Assembly (NCBI GenBank): GCA_029936675.1
Contig: JAPYSB010000003.1
Coordinates: forward strand, 31,489-95,488
Length of the DNA: 64,000 bases
Direction: 5' to 3'
Source: Dehalococcoidia bacterium
GTDB taxonomy: Bacteria; Chloroflexota; Dehalococcoidia; Lucifugimonadales; UBA826
Positions 29,917 through 39,826 of the stretch are shown piece after piece. Made by a program: the position numbers and the translations under genes. Numbering within the stretch: the stretch's first letter is position 1; each line of letters starts with the position of its first letter. The notes beneath the pieces are model-generated. The model saw only the letters and a program-made list of their open reading frames with translations. It searched no databases and was not told the origin of the DNA.

Positions 29917-30888
29917 TTGAATATGGATATTCCGCTAGAAGAAAATTTTATTATAGGCATTCAAAACGACGCCTATGAACTGGCTATGTCAGCTGGCAAA
30001 TTGCTCCAAATGTACTTTCGAGACCCTCTATCAGAATCACAGGATTTGAAGGTCAGTTACAAGGACTCAAAAGGAAGAGACCCAGTGACTAGGGCTGATA
30101 AAGATGTACAGAATTTTCTATCTGAAGAGATAATCAAAAGGTACCCCGGTCATGGGGTTGTTGGTGAAGAGGAAGATTCAACTGAAGACTCTCTTCCTGA
30201 TATTGTTTGGGTACTAGACCCTTTAGATGGTACCCGTAATTTTATGCACGGTTTTCCATGCTATGCCTCTTCTATTGGAATTATGTACAAAGGGTTGCCA
30301 ATTGCTGGTGCAATATTTATACCCTGGCCCAACCAGAATCCAGGTATTGTTATTCATGCAAGCTATGGGAATGGTTGTAAAGTAAACGACAAACGACTGA
30401 AGGCTCCGGTAATTAAAGAAATCGATCCAAACGCAATAAATACCCTTCCTGGTTCCTTTGCCAGTAGGTTCAAATTTGATAGTGAGTTTACCCATAGATC
30501 AGGGGAGCCTCGCATGGGGGGGAGTATAGCTTATGAAATGTCGTTGGTGGCCCTTGGGATAACAGAGTACGCTGTTATATCTGGGTCGCATTTGTGGGAT
30601 GTTTTAGCAGGAATAATTCTGGTGAATGAATCTGGGGGAAGATCTTTGATGCAAAATCCCAGTAATTCTGTGAAAAGTGATACTGGTGTGTGGTCTGAGT
30701 TTGGACCGGTTATTGAGAGTTGGGAATCTGGCATAACGAAAGTCAGCGATCTTAGGCGCGGGATGTCCCCACTGCTTTTGGCTCAGTCAGATATTATCAA
30801 CACTTTGGCCACGAACATACAACTTAAACAAAATCCGATAAAAAAAATTGCGAAATCCCTATTTTCCCAAAATATATTCGCAATATAG
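29917..30888 (+). CDS. Inositol monophosphatase family protein
   Basis: GHGVVGEEE, DIVWVLDPLDGTRNFMHGFPCYASSIG, SHLWDVLAGIILVNESGG; start TTG 29917 or ATG 29923. Confidence 0.93.
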   Translation: MNMDIPLEENFIIGIQNDAYELAMSAGKLLQMYFRDPLSESQDLKVSYKDSKGRDPVTRADKDVQNFLSEEIIKRYPGHGVVGEEEDSTEDSLPDIVWVLDPLDGTRNFMHGFPCYASSIGIMYKGLPIAGAIFIPWPNQNPGIVIHASYGNGCKVNDKRLKAPVIKEIDPNAINTLPGSFASRFKFDSEFTHRSGEPRMGGSIAYEMSLVALGITEYAVISGSHLWDVLAGIILVNESGGRSLMQNPSNSVKSDTGVWSEFGPVIESWESGITKVSDLRRGMSPLLLAQSDIINTLATNIQLKQNPIKKIAKSLFSQNIFAI

Positions 30889-30918
30889 TAATAATTTAAA
30901 TAGGATCGATTAGTATTC

Positions 30919-31347
30919 ATGAATATATATTTTGATGTTGATTACACTCTAATAGCTATGGATGGCAGCCTTAGGCCAGGGACTACTGAAGTGTTTGAAA
31001 AATTGATTAATGATGGCCATTCGATATACATTTGGTCTGGAGTTGGCATGAGGACAGATGACATAGAAAGATTAGGACTTTCAAAATTTGTTTCGAGTAT
31101 TTTTGTAAAGCCTATTACGGAATATGAAGTTGGATTAAAAAGGTTTTCAGTCTCCCCAAGGCCTGATTTTGTAATTGATGATCATAGAGAGATCGTAGAG
31201 GTGTTTGGGGGAGTACACGTAGAGCCCTACTATTTTAGGTCTGCGGAAGATGGACATATGCCGGAATTGTACAAGGCGATAAAAGATTTCATATCAACTG
31301 GTACTTCAAATCATAGGGGATTCAAACCAGTTTCAGAAAAAGAGTGA
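30919..31347 (+). CDS. HAD-like hydrolase
   Basis: MNIYFDVDYTLIAMDGSLRPG (DxDxT motif I), FVIDDHREIVEVFGG. Confidence 0.78.
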   Translation: MNIYFDVDYTLIAMDGSLRPGTTEVFEKLINDGHSIYIWSGVGMRTDDIERLGLSKFVSSIFVKPITEYEVGLKRFSVSPRPDFVIDDHREIVEVFGGVHVEPYYFRSAEDGHMPELYKAIKDFISTGTSNHRGFKPVSEKE

Positions 31348-31355
31348 AATTACCT

Positions 31356-33098
31356 ATGCCTGTTATAAGGAAACTTACTCCCGAAATTTCCGCCTTGATA
31401 GCAGCCGGAGAGGTGATTGAACGGCCTGCTTCAGTGGTGAAAGAGTTAGTGGAAAATTCTCTGGATGCGGGTGCAGACAGGATATATATTTCTACGTCCG
31501 GAGGTGGAATCGATTCAATTGTTGTGTCTGACAATGGTATGGGTATCAATCCAGAGGAAGTAGAAGTTGCTTTTGAAAGACACTCGACGAGTAAGATATA
31601 TACCCAATCAGATCTGGATTCTATATCTACTTTAGGGTTTAGAGGAGAGGCACTTTATAGCATATCTTCAGTGTCCCAAGTGGAACTCGCAACTAGGGCG
31701 AGAGGGGAAGTAAAAGGTGTGCGCATAGGTTTGGATAACCATGTTCTCGTCACCAAATCATTCGCAGGCATTGATTACGGTACAACGATTTCTGTTTCTG
31801 AACTTTTCTCGAAATTTCCGGCCCGAAAGAAATTCTTCAAATCTGAGTCTGCTGAGGGAAACCGAATTCATTCTCTGATACAAAAGTTTGCTATATGTAA
31901 TCCGAGGGTGGCTTTTGAATTAAATCAGGGTTCATCTAGGCCATTGAGGACATCAGGTTCCGGAGTTTTGAGAGATGTCATGGTTGCAATATTAGGTATA
32001 TCTGAGGCCTCCAAAATGATTGAAATATCAGAGGATTATGACCAAGATTGGCAAGGACCTATAATATCTGGAATCATAGGCACTCCAGAACAAAAGCGAT
32101 CTAATAGATCTCGTATTTTCCTATTTGTTAATGAAAGATTAGTACAGAGTAGAACCCTTTCCTTTGCATTTGAGCAAGCGTATAAAGGATTTTCTTCGGA
32201 TAATAAATTTCCTATCGGTGCAATCGCACTTCGGGTACCTTTGGATGAAGTGGATGTGAATGTTCACCCTGCTAAAACTGAAGTACGTTTCAAAAATGAA
32301 AGTCAGGTCTTTTCCATCGTTCAAGGGGGGATTAAGAGTACCCTTCTGAAGGAATCGCCTGTGCAGTCCATAGTAAATTACAGCCAGAAAAACCCCAAAT
32401 TTATCGAAGGTTCAGAGCCTTCTGCATTTTGGCCAACAGCTCTTAGTACCGGCGGGTTTGAAGCTGGGGGAACTCCTGTTTTAAATGCTTTTTCAGAACA
32501 AAATACTATTAGCCGATACCAAGAAGTGCTTCCATTGCTCCGTGTTTTGGGACAAGTGTCTGACACATATATTGTGTGCGAGGGACCTGACGGTATTTAT
32601 ATGATTGATCAACATGCTGCGCATGAGAGGATAATTTTTGAGAAAATTGCGGCGGATGCCAAAGGGAGAACAATTGAGACACAAATGCTGCTTGAACCTA
32701 TCAATCTGGAATTGGATTCGAATCAAGAAATATTAATTGAGGAAAATAAAGATATTTTTGATGCCTTCGGAATGATTCCAGAGCCATTTGGGCCCAACTC
32801 CTATTTAATACGAAATGTACCTAAAGTGTTAGCGGAGGCTGATCCAAGAGATTCATTCCATAAAATGTTATCTGCTTTAAATGAACAGGTTGAATTTAAG
32901 TTCTGGGAAGACAAAGCTGCTTATTCACTAGCATGCCACGCAGCCATCAGAGCTGGCAAAAAGATGTCTTATCGCGAAATGACCCTTCTTGTGAAGCAAT
33001 TAGAATCCTGTTTGCAACCCAATAATTGCCCGCACGGTCGCCCCACTATGATCAACATGAACAAGAATCATTTAGAGCGGGAATTTTCTAGGAGTTAG
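31356..33098 (+). CDS. mutL: DNA mismatch repair protein MutL
   Basis: IAAGEVIERPASVVKELVENSLDAGAD, GFRGEALYSISSVS; C-terminal DQHAAHERIIFEKI endonuclease motif and CPHGRPTMI; ORF track starts at GTG 31344. Confidence 0.96.
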   Translation: MPVIRKLTPEISALIAAGEVIERPASVVKELVENSLDAGADRIYISTSGGGIDSIVVSDNGMGINPEEVEVAFERHSTSKIYTQSDLDSISTLGFRGEALYSISSVSQVELATRARGEVKGVRIGLDNHVLVTKSFAGIDYGTTISVSELFSKFPARKKFFKSESAEGNRIHSLIQKFAICNPRVAFELNQGSSRPLRTSGSGVLRDVMVAILGISEASKMIEISEDYDQDWQGPIISGIIGTPEQKRSNRSRIFLFVNERLVQSRTLSFAFEQAYKGFSSDNKFPIGAIALRVPLDEVDVNVHPAKTEVRFKNESQVFSIVQGGIKSTLLKESPVQSIVNYSQKNPKFIEGSEPSAFWPTALSTGGFEAGGTPVLNAFSEQNTISRYQEVLPLLRVLGQVSDTYIVCEGPDGIYMIDQHAAHERIIFEKIAADAKGRTIETQMLLEPINLELDSNQEILIEENKDIFDAFGMIPEPFGPNSYLIRNVPKVLAEADPRDSFHKMLSALNEQVEFKFWEDKAAYSLACHAAIRAGKKMSYREMTLLVKQLESCLQPNNCPHGRPTMINMNKNHLEREFSRS

Positions 33099-33112
33099 GC
33101 TAACGGTTTTAA

Positions 33113-33907
33113 TCAAATACCTACATCTCTATTATAAAAACCGTACAATGAGACTGCAAAACATAAAACCGATAATCCTAGCATTACGGAGAAACTTGTT
33201 TCATTCAGTCCGCTTACCAGTACGGAAGGGCCATCATAATAATTAAAAAGCGAGATATATTTCAGGGAATTCAAACCATAGATCAACCCTGATATTACCA
33301 TCATCACATAACTAAGTCCGACAAACCCGCCCCCTACGCCCAATGCGAGTCCCTTTCTCCCGGTAAGTGCCTGGATGGACATAGTTATATAAGCCACAGT
33401 CGTACCAAAAATCCATCCCATACCAGTTGCGGAAAACACGTTGGTTAAAGACACATCGAATGGGAAAAGGATAGATCCGATCGCAATGCCTGCCCATAGA
33501 GATCCGCTGATAATCGCCAGCTGGACCATTACTCCTAGCGATTTCTCCAATACCACTCTGCCTCTGCTTATAGGGCTGGCTAAGATAAGTTCAATAGTGC
33601 CTGATTCTTCTTCTGTACCGATTGCCGAGGCTCCTGCTGATACTGCGATTACTGCTAGCAGGATAGGGAATAATAGTCCGTAAAGTTCTATTCCTAACCA
33701 ACCTTCAGGTGTGACAGCGCCTTCAGGGATTGGTCCCAGCATGGCCTCCATTAGTTTGGGCGCGTTGCCTATCACATCGGTGATTTCACCTTTAAAAGAG
33801 TCGTAAAGGCCTGTGAACATTAAGGCTAAAAGAAACATTGAGGCCGACCAAACCACGATGCTTTTCCATTTTGAGATTATATGAATAGAGAATATGTAAT
33901 TAACCAT
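33113..33907 (-). CDS. ABC-2 type transporter permease
   Basis: 264 aa multi-pass; AIGTEEESGTIELILASPISRGRVVLEKSLG. Confidence 0.85.
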   Translation of the reverse strand: MVNYIFSIHIISKWKSIVVWSASMFLLALMFTGLYDSFKGEITDVIGNAPKLMEAMLGPIPEGAVTPEGWLGIELYGLLFPILLAVIAVSAGASAIGTEEESGTIELILASPISRGRVVLEKSLGVMVQLAIISGSLWAGIAIGSILFPFDVSLTNVFSATGMGWIFGTTVAYITMSIQALTGRKGLALGVGGGFVGLSYVMMVISGLIYGLNSLKYISLFNYYDGPSVLVSGLNETSFSVMLGLSVLCFAVSLYGFYNRDVGI

Positions 33908-33911
33908 AAGG

Positions 33912-34811
33912 TCAATCCTCGTAGTACTTCATAAATATATCTTCGAGACTGGTTTCCTCTTCAGAAAGATCTATTGGATCGTGATTAGAAAGCTTTCTGA
34001 TAAATTCTGAAACGTCTCCTTTCACCGTCAAAGTTAATTTGTTCTCATCTTGGGTTATTTCAGATACTGAATATATTTTCTCAAAATCGGTTACGTTAGG
34101 GGATTTTGAAAATGTAACGGTATATCTCCTGAGGCTAAATTCGAAATTTTCCCTAATGCTTTCAGTTGCTATAAGTCTGCCTGACTTAATGAATGCTGCT
34201 TTATCGCAAATATGTTGGACTTCATTGAGGTCATGAGATGACACGAAAATACTATTCCCAAGGCGTTTCATCTCAAGAACCATTTCATAGAAAATCTGTT
34301 TCATCAAAGGATCTAACCCACTGGTAGGTTCATCTAATATCAGCAATTTTGGTTGGTGCATAAACGCTTGGATTAAACCAATTTTCTGTTTATTTCCCTT
34401 CGATAGTGTTCCTATTTTTGATTGCAGGGATACCTGTAACCGGTTGCCCAGATCATTAACATAATCCCAATTAGTGTGTTTTCCTAACCCGGTGAGGTAT
34501 TTAAAAAGTTGATAACCAGACATGGAGTCATAAAGCGAAATATCACCTGCCAAATATCCAATATGATTCTTGATTGCAACACTGCTTTTTACGCTGTCTA
34601 GACCAAATATCCTGATTTTACCGCCGGAGGGCGTTAGGAAATTTAGTATGGATTTTATTGTGGTGCTTTTCCCTGCTCCATTGGGACCAAGAAAACCAAA
34701 CACTTCACCTTTCTCCACTGTCAGGTCTAGCCCGTCAACCGCAATTTTAGTTCCGTAGGTCTTGGAAAAATCTGTAATTTCTAAGGGAGCATCGGTTATT
34801 ATGGAATTCAT
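33912..34811 (-). CDS. ABC transporter ATP-binding protein
   Basis: Walker A GPNGAGKS, LSKGNKQKIGLIQA, LLILDEPTSGLDP; ATG at 34811 (MNSIITDAPLEITDFSKTYG) preferred, since the 34880 start overlaps the upstream CDS. Confidence 0.92.
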   Translation of the reverse strand: MNSIITDAPLEITDFSKTYGTKIAVDGLDLTVEKGEVFGFLGPNGAGKSTTIKSILNFLTPSGGKIRIFGLDSVKSSVAIKNHIGYLAGDISLYDSMSGYQLFKYLTGLGKHTNWDYVNDLGNRLQVSLQSKIGTLSKGNKQKIGLIQAFMHQPKLLILDEPTSGLDPLMKQIFYEMVLEMKRLGNSIFVSSHDLNEVQHICDKAAFIKSGRLIATESIRENFEFSLRRYTVTFSKSPNVTDFEKIYSVSEITQDENKLTLTVKGDVSEFIRKLSNHDPIDLSEEETSLEDIFMKYYED

Positions 34812-34819
34812 ACCAACCT

Positions 34820-35143
34820 CTAAATCTCGCCTTCGTCTGGCTCCGATGGGCTGGGCATGTCCTGGTTGCTGGGGGGCCATTCCATTTTGTGATCGAGTCT
34901 AGATATAGGTATAGCTGGTACTGTTTGTATCTCAACCCCAACTTTAACCCCTAATTCGAGAGAAAATCTCGCTGCGGTTTCATTGTCAGGAGCTTCAAGA
35001 ATGGTTATAAAATCGTGATCCCCTAGAACTGCATATAATCCCATGCAATGAACTTCAAGTAAGTCACTAGAATGAGCGGCGTGCAGAACTACTTCTGGGT
35101 CATCGTTAACTAGGCGTCTTCCTTCCTGAGTAAGAGTCATCAA
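34820..35143 (-). CDS. GYD-domain-like protein
   Basis: 107 aa: YAVLGDHDFITILEAPDNETAARFSLELGVKVGVEIQTVPAIP resembles GYD domains. Confidence 0.7.
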   Translation of the reverse strand: MMTLTQEGRRLVNDDPEVVLHAAHSSDLLEVHCMGLYAVLGDHDFITILEAPDNETAARFSLELGVKVGVEIQTVPAIPISRLDHKMEWPPSNQDMPSPSEPDEGEI

Positions 35144-35216
35144 TAAAAAATAAGTAGAAATTTTATTACTCCCTATGTTGTACGTTAGTTAGAAACGGAG
35201 GGAATAGGTAGAAGGA

Positions 35217-35555
35217 CTACCAATTCAGAAGGCAAGGTTTTTGATCTTTCCAACCTTGATCAGAAGGAAAGACAGTGTTCATCATTACTCTTTCAACGTC
35301 TCCATCAAACCAGGCTTCTACCGTCGACCGCCATTTTTTATAGTGAGGAGAATTTCTATGGGCCTCCAGCGCAGACTGGGTTTCATAAACTTCGTATAAA
35401 TGGAATTTATTCATGTCTTCAGCATTTCGAAGGATATCGAATCTGTAGCACCCTGTTTCGTCTCGAACAGACCCTTGACTGTCACCGAAGCTGGCTTCAG
35501 TAAATTGCTCTGCATACCCATCTTTTACTTGTATCGTGACAAATATTGAAATCAT
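35217..35555 (-). CDS. Antibiotic biosynthesis monooxygenase (ABM)/quinol monooxygenase-like
   Basis: MISIFVTIQVKDGYAEQFTEA, ETGCYRFDILRNAEDMNKFHLYEVYETQSALEAHRNSPHYKKW. Confidence 0.85.
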   Translation of the reverse strand: MISIFVTIQVKDGYAEQFTEASFGDSQGSVRDETGCYRFDILRNAEDMNKFHLYEVYETQSALEAHRNSPHYKKWRSTVEAWFDGDVERVMMNTVFPSDQGWKDQKPCLLNW

Positions 35556-35663
35556 AATTTCCCTCGGTGTAATTGTGGGCTTTGGTGGGCCCGGGTAGTT
35601 TTAATCAACTAGATTATATCAGCGAGCCCCGTCTAATCCTTGCTACTTGTAGCTTAAATTAGC

Positions 35664-37073
35664 CTAAATTTCTTCTAAGAGTTCTGCAGGATGTCTTAAA
35701 TGCCAATCAGTTTGCTGTTGAAACCGATTTGCTAAGTTCAAAATTGAATTTTCAGCATATACCTGTCCAACAAACTGAATACCTGTAGGCAAATTGGCTT
35801 TAGTGAACCCGTTTGGGACTGAGATAGCAGGCAACCCGACTGAATTTCCTAGGGCGCCAAGGGTATCTTTTGCGTTGCCCCGGATGGCACCCCTGAACTC
35901 GTCTTCCAAGTTTGATGCCGGTGTTCCCTTAGTTGGCCCACATACAGCATCATATTTTGACATTATGGGATCAATTTTCTGGGATATTTCGTCTCTTAGT
36001 CGTAGTGCCTTTAAATAATCCTTGGCAAGCACAGCGGTTCGGGCGTAAGGTCCATATTTATCTTCCGGTGCTGTAAGGAGGGCTGCAGTTCCGCTACTAG
36101 AAAATTCTTCAAAAATGGTACCAGATTCTGCTAACATTATCGTTCTAGTTACTGCTTCATAAGGGTATTCCGGAAAATTTATTTCTTCTATCTCACAAAA
36201 CTGGCTAAGAGTATCTAAACTTTCTTTGAAACTGTCTGCTACTTCTTCATCTATGTTGGTAGTAGCACCAGCTAATACTGCCAGTTTGAATTTACGTTGA
36301 TTAGAATCAACACTATATTCATAGAGCTTATCGCTGGATGAAGGATCTTTGGGGTCTGGTCCCGCGATTTCATTTAGCACAATGCCGCAGTCATCGGCAG
36401 ATAAACATAGTGGACCTATTTTGTCTAGCGACCAGCTAAGAGCCATTGCCCCATATCTACTCACTCGGCCAAAAGTGGGCCTTAGGCCTGACACTCCACA
36501 ATTGTTGGCTGGTGACAATATGGACCCCCAAGTTTCTGAGCCTATGGCGAAAGGTACCAGGCCTGTTCCGACTGCTGAACCAGACCCACTGGAGGAACCT
36601 CCGGCCCACGTATTTTTGTCCCAAGGGCTTTTGCACGGTCCTGTAAGAGAGGCATTTGGTTGCCTGTAACCCATTCCACCAGCGAGCTCTATCATAGCTA
36701 ACTTAGAAACTAATATTGCCCCTGAAGAGCACAATTTATTTATAACGGTAGCGTTGTATGGAAAGGTTTGATGTCGGAAGGGTTCCGCACCCCAAGTTGT
36801 TGGAATTCCTCCGTCTGTGGCCAGTAAATCTTTCGCTCCAAAGGGAATGCCATGTAATGTTCCCCTATATACACCGGACATAATTTCTCTCTCAGCAACC
36901 TCTGCCTGCCTCAGAGCCCGTTCATTTGTAACAGTGATTACGGAATTATATTCCGGGCCCAGTTCATTTAGACGGGCTAGGTAGTATTTTGTTATTTCTG
37001 TAGGGGAGATTTTCTTGTTTTCTAGTTCTTTTGCTACAAATCGTAAATTTTTAAACAAAGGAGTCTTATTCAT
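35664..37073 (-). CDS. Amidase signature family protein (GatA/AtzF-like)
   Basis: GIPFGAKDLL, WAGGSSSGSGSAVGTGLVPFAIGSETWGSILSPA. Confidence 0.95.
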   Translation of the reverse strand: MNKTPLFKNLRFVAKELENKKISPTEITKYYLARLNELGPEYNSVITVTNERALRQAEVAEREIMSGVYRGTLHGIPFGAKDLLATDGGIPTTWGAEPFRHQTFPYNATVINKLCSSGAILVSKLAMIELAGGMGYRQPNASLTGPCKSPWDKNTWAGGSSSGSGSAVGTGLVPFAIGSETWGSILSPANNCGVSGLRPTFGRVSRYGAMALSWSLDKIGPLCLSADDCGIVLNEIAGPDPKDPSSSDKLYEYSVDSNQRKFKLAVLAGATTNIDEEVADSFKESLDTLSQFCEIEEINFPEYPYEAVTRTIMLAESGTIFEEFSSSGTAALLTAPEDKYGPYARTAVLAKDYLKALRLRDEISQKIDPIMSKYDAVCGPTKGTPASNLEDEFRGAIRGNAKDTLGALGNSVGLPAISVPNGFTKANLPTGIQFVGQVYAENSILNLANRFQQQTDWHLRHPAELLEEI

Positions 37074-37281
37074 TTGCGTCGCCTTTGAATGGCTGGTACG
37101 AATTTAACAGCGGAAAGCTATCATCCAATGTGGTGGACCTAATCTCATTGGCGTCGGTAAGTATCCCTGCTATAGATTCCTTAACCTTCTCAACTTGATC
37201 GTCAGAAATCATGTTAGTGAAATGTAGATTCACCAAGTCCCACATGATTTCTTTTTCGCGCTCATGGTCATTTGATTTCAT
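37066..37281 (-). CDS. Small AtzG/DUF4089-like protein coupled to the amidase
   Basis: Overlaps amidase start by 8 nt; ~71 aa helical sequence MKSNDHEREKEIMWDLVNLHFTNMISDDQVEKVKESIAGIL; resembles GatC/AtzG-type small partners. Confidence 0.5.
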   Translation of the reverse strand: MKSNDHEREKEIMWDLVNLHFTNMISDDQVEKVKESIAGILTDANEIRSTTLDDSFPLLNSYQPFKGDANE

Positions 37282-38069
37282 GGTTGCCTTTCCTTTAACT
37301 TCACCTGTTGCCATAAATCATCCTGATTTTTCAATGTCAAATCAGAAAATTTTTGCCCTGCCTGCTCAGATAATTTTTCCATGTTTGTGAATCTGGAAAT
37401 AAATTTCCTATTGGCATTTCTTAACGCTTGTTCCGGGTCTATACCATTATGGCGAGCCATATTAGCGACCGTAAATAACAAGTCTCCGACTTCTTCTTGT
37501 TGTTGATCACAGTTATTAGCAGCCTCGAATTCAGATAATTCTTCCAATATTTTCTGACGAATTTCATTAGAATCATCCCAATCAAAACCGCACCTTGCTG
37601 CCTTTTGTTGTATCTTCAGTGCACAGGAGAGGGCAGGTAAATTGCTGGGTATGCCATCCATTTCATAGTGTCTGGATTCTCCCTTTTCTTCTCGTTTTAT
37701 TTTTTCCCAGTTGCTCTTTAACTCTTCAATAGAATCCACTGTTTGATCGGAAAAAACATGAGGGTGTCGGCGAATGTACTTTTTCAGCGTTGATTCGAAA
37801 ACGTCTGACCGGAAGAATGTACCTGACTCTTCCGAAAGTAGAATTTGGAATGCGATATGCAAAAGAAGATCACCTATTTCTTCCAGCCTCTCAGAGTCTT
37901 GTTCATTTTCCGTGGCCTCTACTAATTCGTAACATTCCTCCAGCAACAGTGGAGATAACGTTTGTAAGGTTTGCTCTTTGTCCCAGGGACACCCATCCTT
38001 GGAACGGAGTTGAGCCACTAGTTGGAGAATCCCGTCAAAGGAGTCAGGGAAAGGTAGTGATGTAGCCAT
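37278..38069 (-). CDS. mazG: Nucleoside triphosphate pyrophosphohydrolase MazG
   Basis: LVAQLRSKDGCPWDKEQTLQTLSPLLLEECYELVEA, EEIGDLLLHIAFQ, duplicated MazG domains. Confidence 0.95.
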   Translation of the reverse strand: MATSLPFPDSFDGILQLVAQLRSKDGCPWDKEQTLQTLSPLLLEECYELVEATENEQDSERLEEIGDLLLHIAFQILLSEESGTFFRSDVFESTLKKYIRRHPHVFSDQTVDSIEELKSNWEKIKREEKGESRHYEMDGIPSNLPALSCALKIQQKAARCGFDWDDSNEIRQKILEELSEFEAANNCDQQQEEVGDLLFTVANMARHNGIDPEQALRNANRKFISRFTNMEKLSEQAGQKFSDLTLKNQDDLWQQVKLKERQP

Positions 38070-38131
38070 TTTTCTATCCTCTAGGACCTTTGTTGACACT
38101 CTTTAGGGCAGGTCAATAAGCTTAGTAAGGT

Positions 38132-38839
38132 ATGTACACTAGAATTTTCAATATCATTCTACAGGCCTTGTTTATTATTTGCGTCCCGCTGTTACTCATA
38201 ACCACCAATGTCAGAATAGTATTGAATTCAGCCACAATGTATGACTATGGATTCAGCAAATACAAAATTGAGAAATATACAGGTATAGAACTCGAACAAT
38301 TGCAAATAGCTGGGCAACAAATAAGGGATTATTTCAATAATGATTTGGACCGAATCACAATAAACATCTCGTTACACGGAGACAATGTCCCAAATTTATT
38401 TAATGAGAGAGAAATTCTTCACATGTATGATGTTAAACAGCTTGTGAAAATGGTTTACGTGGGGCAGTTATGTTCCGCGATATTGCTTTCAATGGGTTGT
38501 ATTTTTATGCTTTTTAATCCTTCAATTAATGGATGGATTTTGGCTTTGAAGTATCTGGGTAGAGGAGGAGTGTTTACTTTTAGCTTGGTGATAGCAATTT
38601 CTATTTTGGCTATTATTGGATTTGACAGGCTATTTTTGTTTTTCCATTTGGTTAGCTTTAGTAATGATTTATGGGTTTTGGACCCAAGACGCGACTATTT
38701 GATAGCCATGTTTCCACAAGGATTCTTCTTTGACTGTACGGTTGCTATTGCCTGCCTCACTTTGTTAGAAGGTGGGATCTTGAGTTTATTACCTCGGGTA
38801 ATTCGGCTTGCTTGGAAAAAACAGTTTAGGCTTCCTTAA
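38132..38839 (+). CDS. TIGR01906/DUF1461 family integral membrane protein
   Basis: LLITTNVRIVLNSATMYDYGFSKYKIEKYTGIELEQL, NEREILHMYDVKQLV. Confidence 0.8.
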   Translation: MYTRIFNIILQALFIICVPLLLITTNVRIVLNSATMYDYGFSKYKIEKYTGIELEQLQIAGQQIRDYFNNDLDRITINISLHGDNVPNLFNEREILHMYDVKQLVKMVYVGQLCSAILLSMGCIFMLFNPSINGWILALKYLGRGGVFTFSLVIAISILAIIGFDRLFLFFHLVSFSNDLWVLDPRRDYLIAMFPQGFFFDCTVAIACLTLLEGGILSLLPRVIRLAWKKQFRLP

Positions 38840-39264
38840 TTTTCTATAGTGCCATAAATATTTTCTCCACTCACGAATATAGCCACCCTATCATCTTTTT
38901 TCATGGCTTCATCGTAATCTGCCCAATTTGGGTGTTCTTTCCCTGCTGCTGATCTGTAGGCTGTGCGAAGAATACCCTTTAAAATGTTTGGTTTTGTTGT
39001 ATCAGCAGAAAAAATAAGAGCTTTACCTTCCAGGACTAGATATGGTCTCCAATTCGAATTCGAAATAAGTAGGGAGCACTCAGGAGTCCTGTTTAAATTG
39101 ACAAATTTGGCTCTAGCTTTTGTGGTGGTGAATATCGCGCCTCCTTTATAGAATCCAACTGTGACAGCACTGAGTTGAGTTGCACCGTTCGATCGTATTG
39201 TTGAAAGGACTGCGTCGTGGTTGTGGGTAAGGAAATGTTCTGCCCCACTGCTACTTATAGCCAT
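38836..39264 (-). CDS. PPOX-class / F420-dependent flavin-fold oxidoreductase
   Basis: LTHNHDAVLSTIRSNGATQLSAVTVGFYKGGAIFTTTKARAKFVNLNRTPECSLLI; paralogue of 14844-15266. Confidence 0.82.
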   Translation of the reverse strand: MAISSSGAEHFLTHNHDAVLSTIRSNGATQLSAVTVGFYKGGAIFTTTKARAKFVNLNRTPECSLLISNSNWRPYLVLEGKALIFSADTTKPNILKGILRTAYRSAAGKEHPNWADYDEAMKKDDRVAIFVSGENIYGTIEN

Positions 39265-39285
39265 TATCCTAGCTCCTTAGCATGA

Positions 39286-39741
39286 TTAAAATTCTTCTTC
39301 GTATAGGTAATAATCGGTTTCATGCATACCCAGATTTCTGTATACTTTCTGAGCGTTTCTATTATCTTTTTCAACATATAATCTGATCCCACAACAATTT
39401 CCACTTGCTTGAGTACGTCGAATCACTTCACTATGCATAAGTCGGTATACTCCTCGTTTTCGATACGCCGCATCGACGAACACACTCTGTATCCAAAAGA
39501 ACCAACCATTCCTCCAGTCACTCCACTCAAACGTTACCAATAAGCTACCAATGATGTTTGAATCTGCCTCCGCGATTATATAGAAGCCTTTATTGGGACA
39601 TTTCAAAACTGATTCGACCCCTTGTTGAACGATCCATTTATTCAAAATTTTAGATTCTGTCTCTAAGGCCATTTGCTGTTGAAATTTAGATATGGTTGGA
39701 GTATCAGATATACTTCCCTCTCTTATTGAAATTTGGTTCAT
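39286..39741 (-). CDS. GNAT family N-acetyltransferase
   Basis: IQSVFVDAAYRKRGVYRLMHSEVIRRTQ, LYVEKDNRNAQKVYRNLGM; ATG at 39741 preferred over 39888. Confidence 0.9.
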   Translation of the reverse strand: MNQISIREGSISDTPTISKFQQQMALETESKILNKWIVQQGVESVLKCPNKGFYIIAEADSNIIGSLLVTFEWSDWRNGWFFWIQSVFVDAAYRKRGVYRLMHSEVIRRTQASGNCCGIRLYVEKDNRNAQKVYRNLGMHETDYYLYEEEF

Positions 39742-39826
39742 TATTGACCTCTCTTTTTGAACCTGTATATTGGATGTGATCATCATGGGTTTTCCGAAAA
39801 TCAAACCTTCTAGGAGTATACGATAG

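Noticed and set aside
34812-34880. N-terminal extension of the ABC ATPase (MAPQQPGHAQPIGARRRRDLEVG)
   Set aside because: Overlaps the upstream GYD-like CDS in another frame; homology starts at MNSIITDAPLE with its own ribosome-binding-like sequence.
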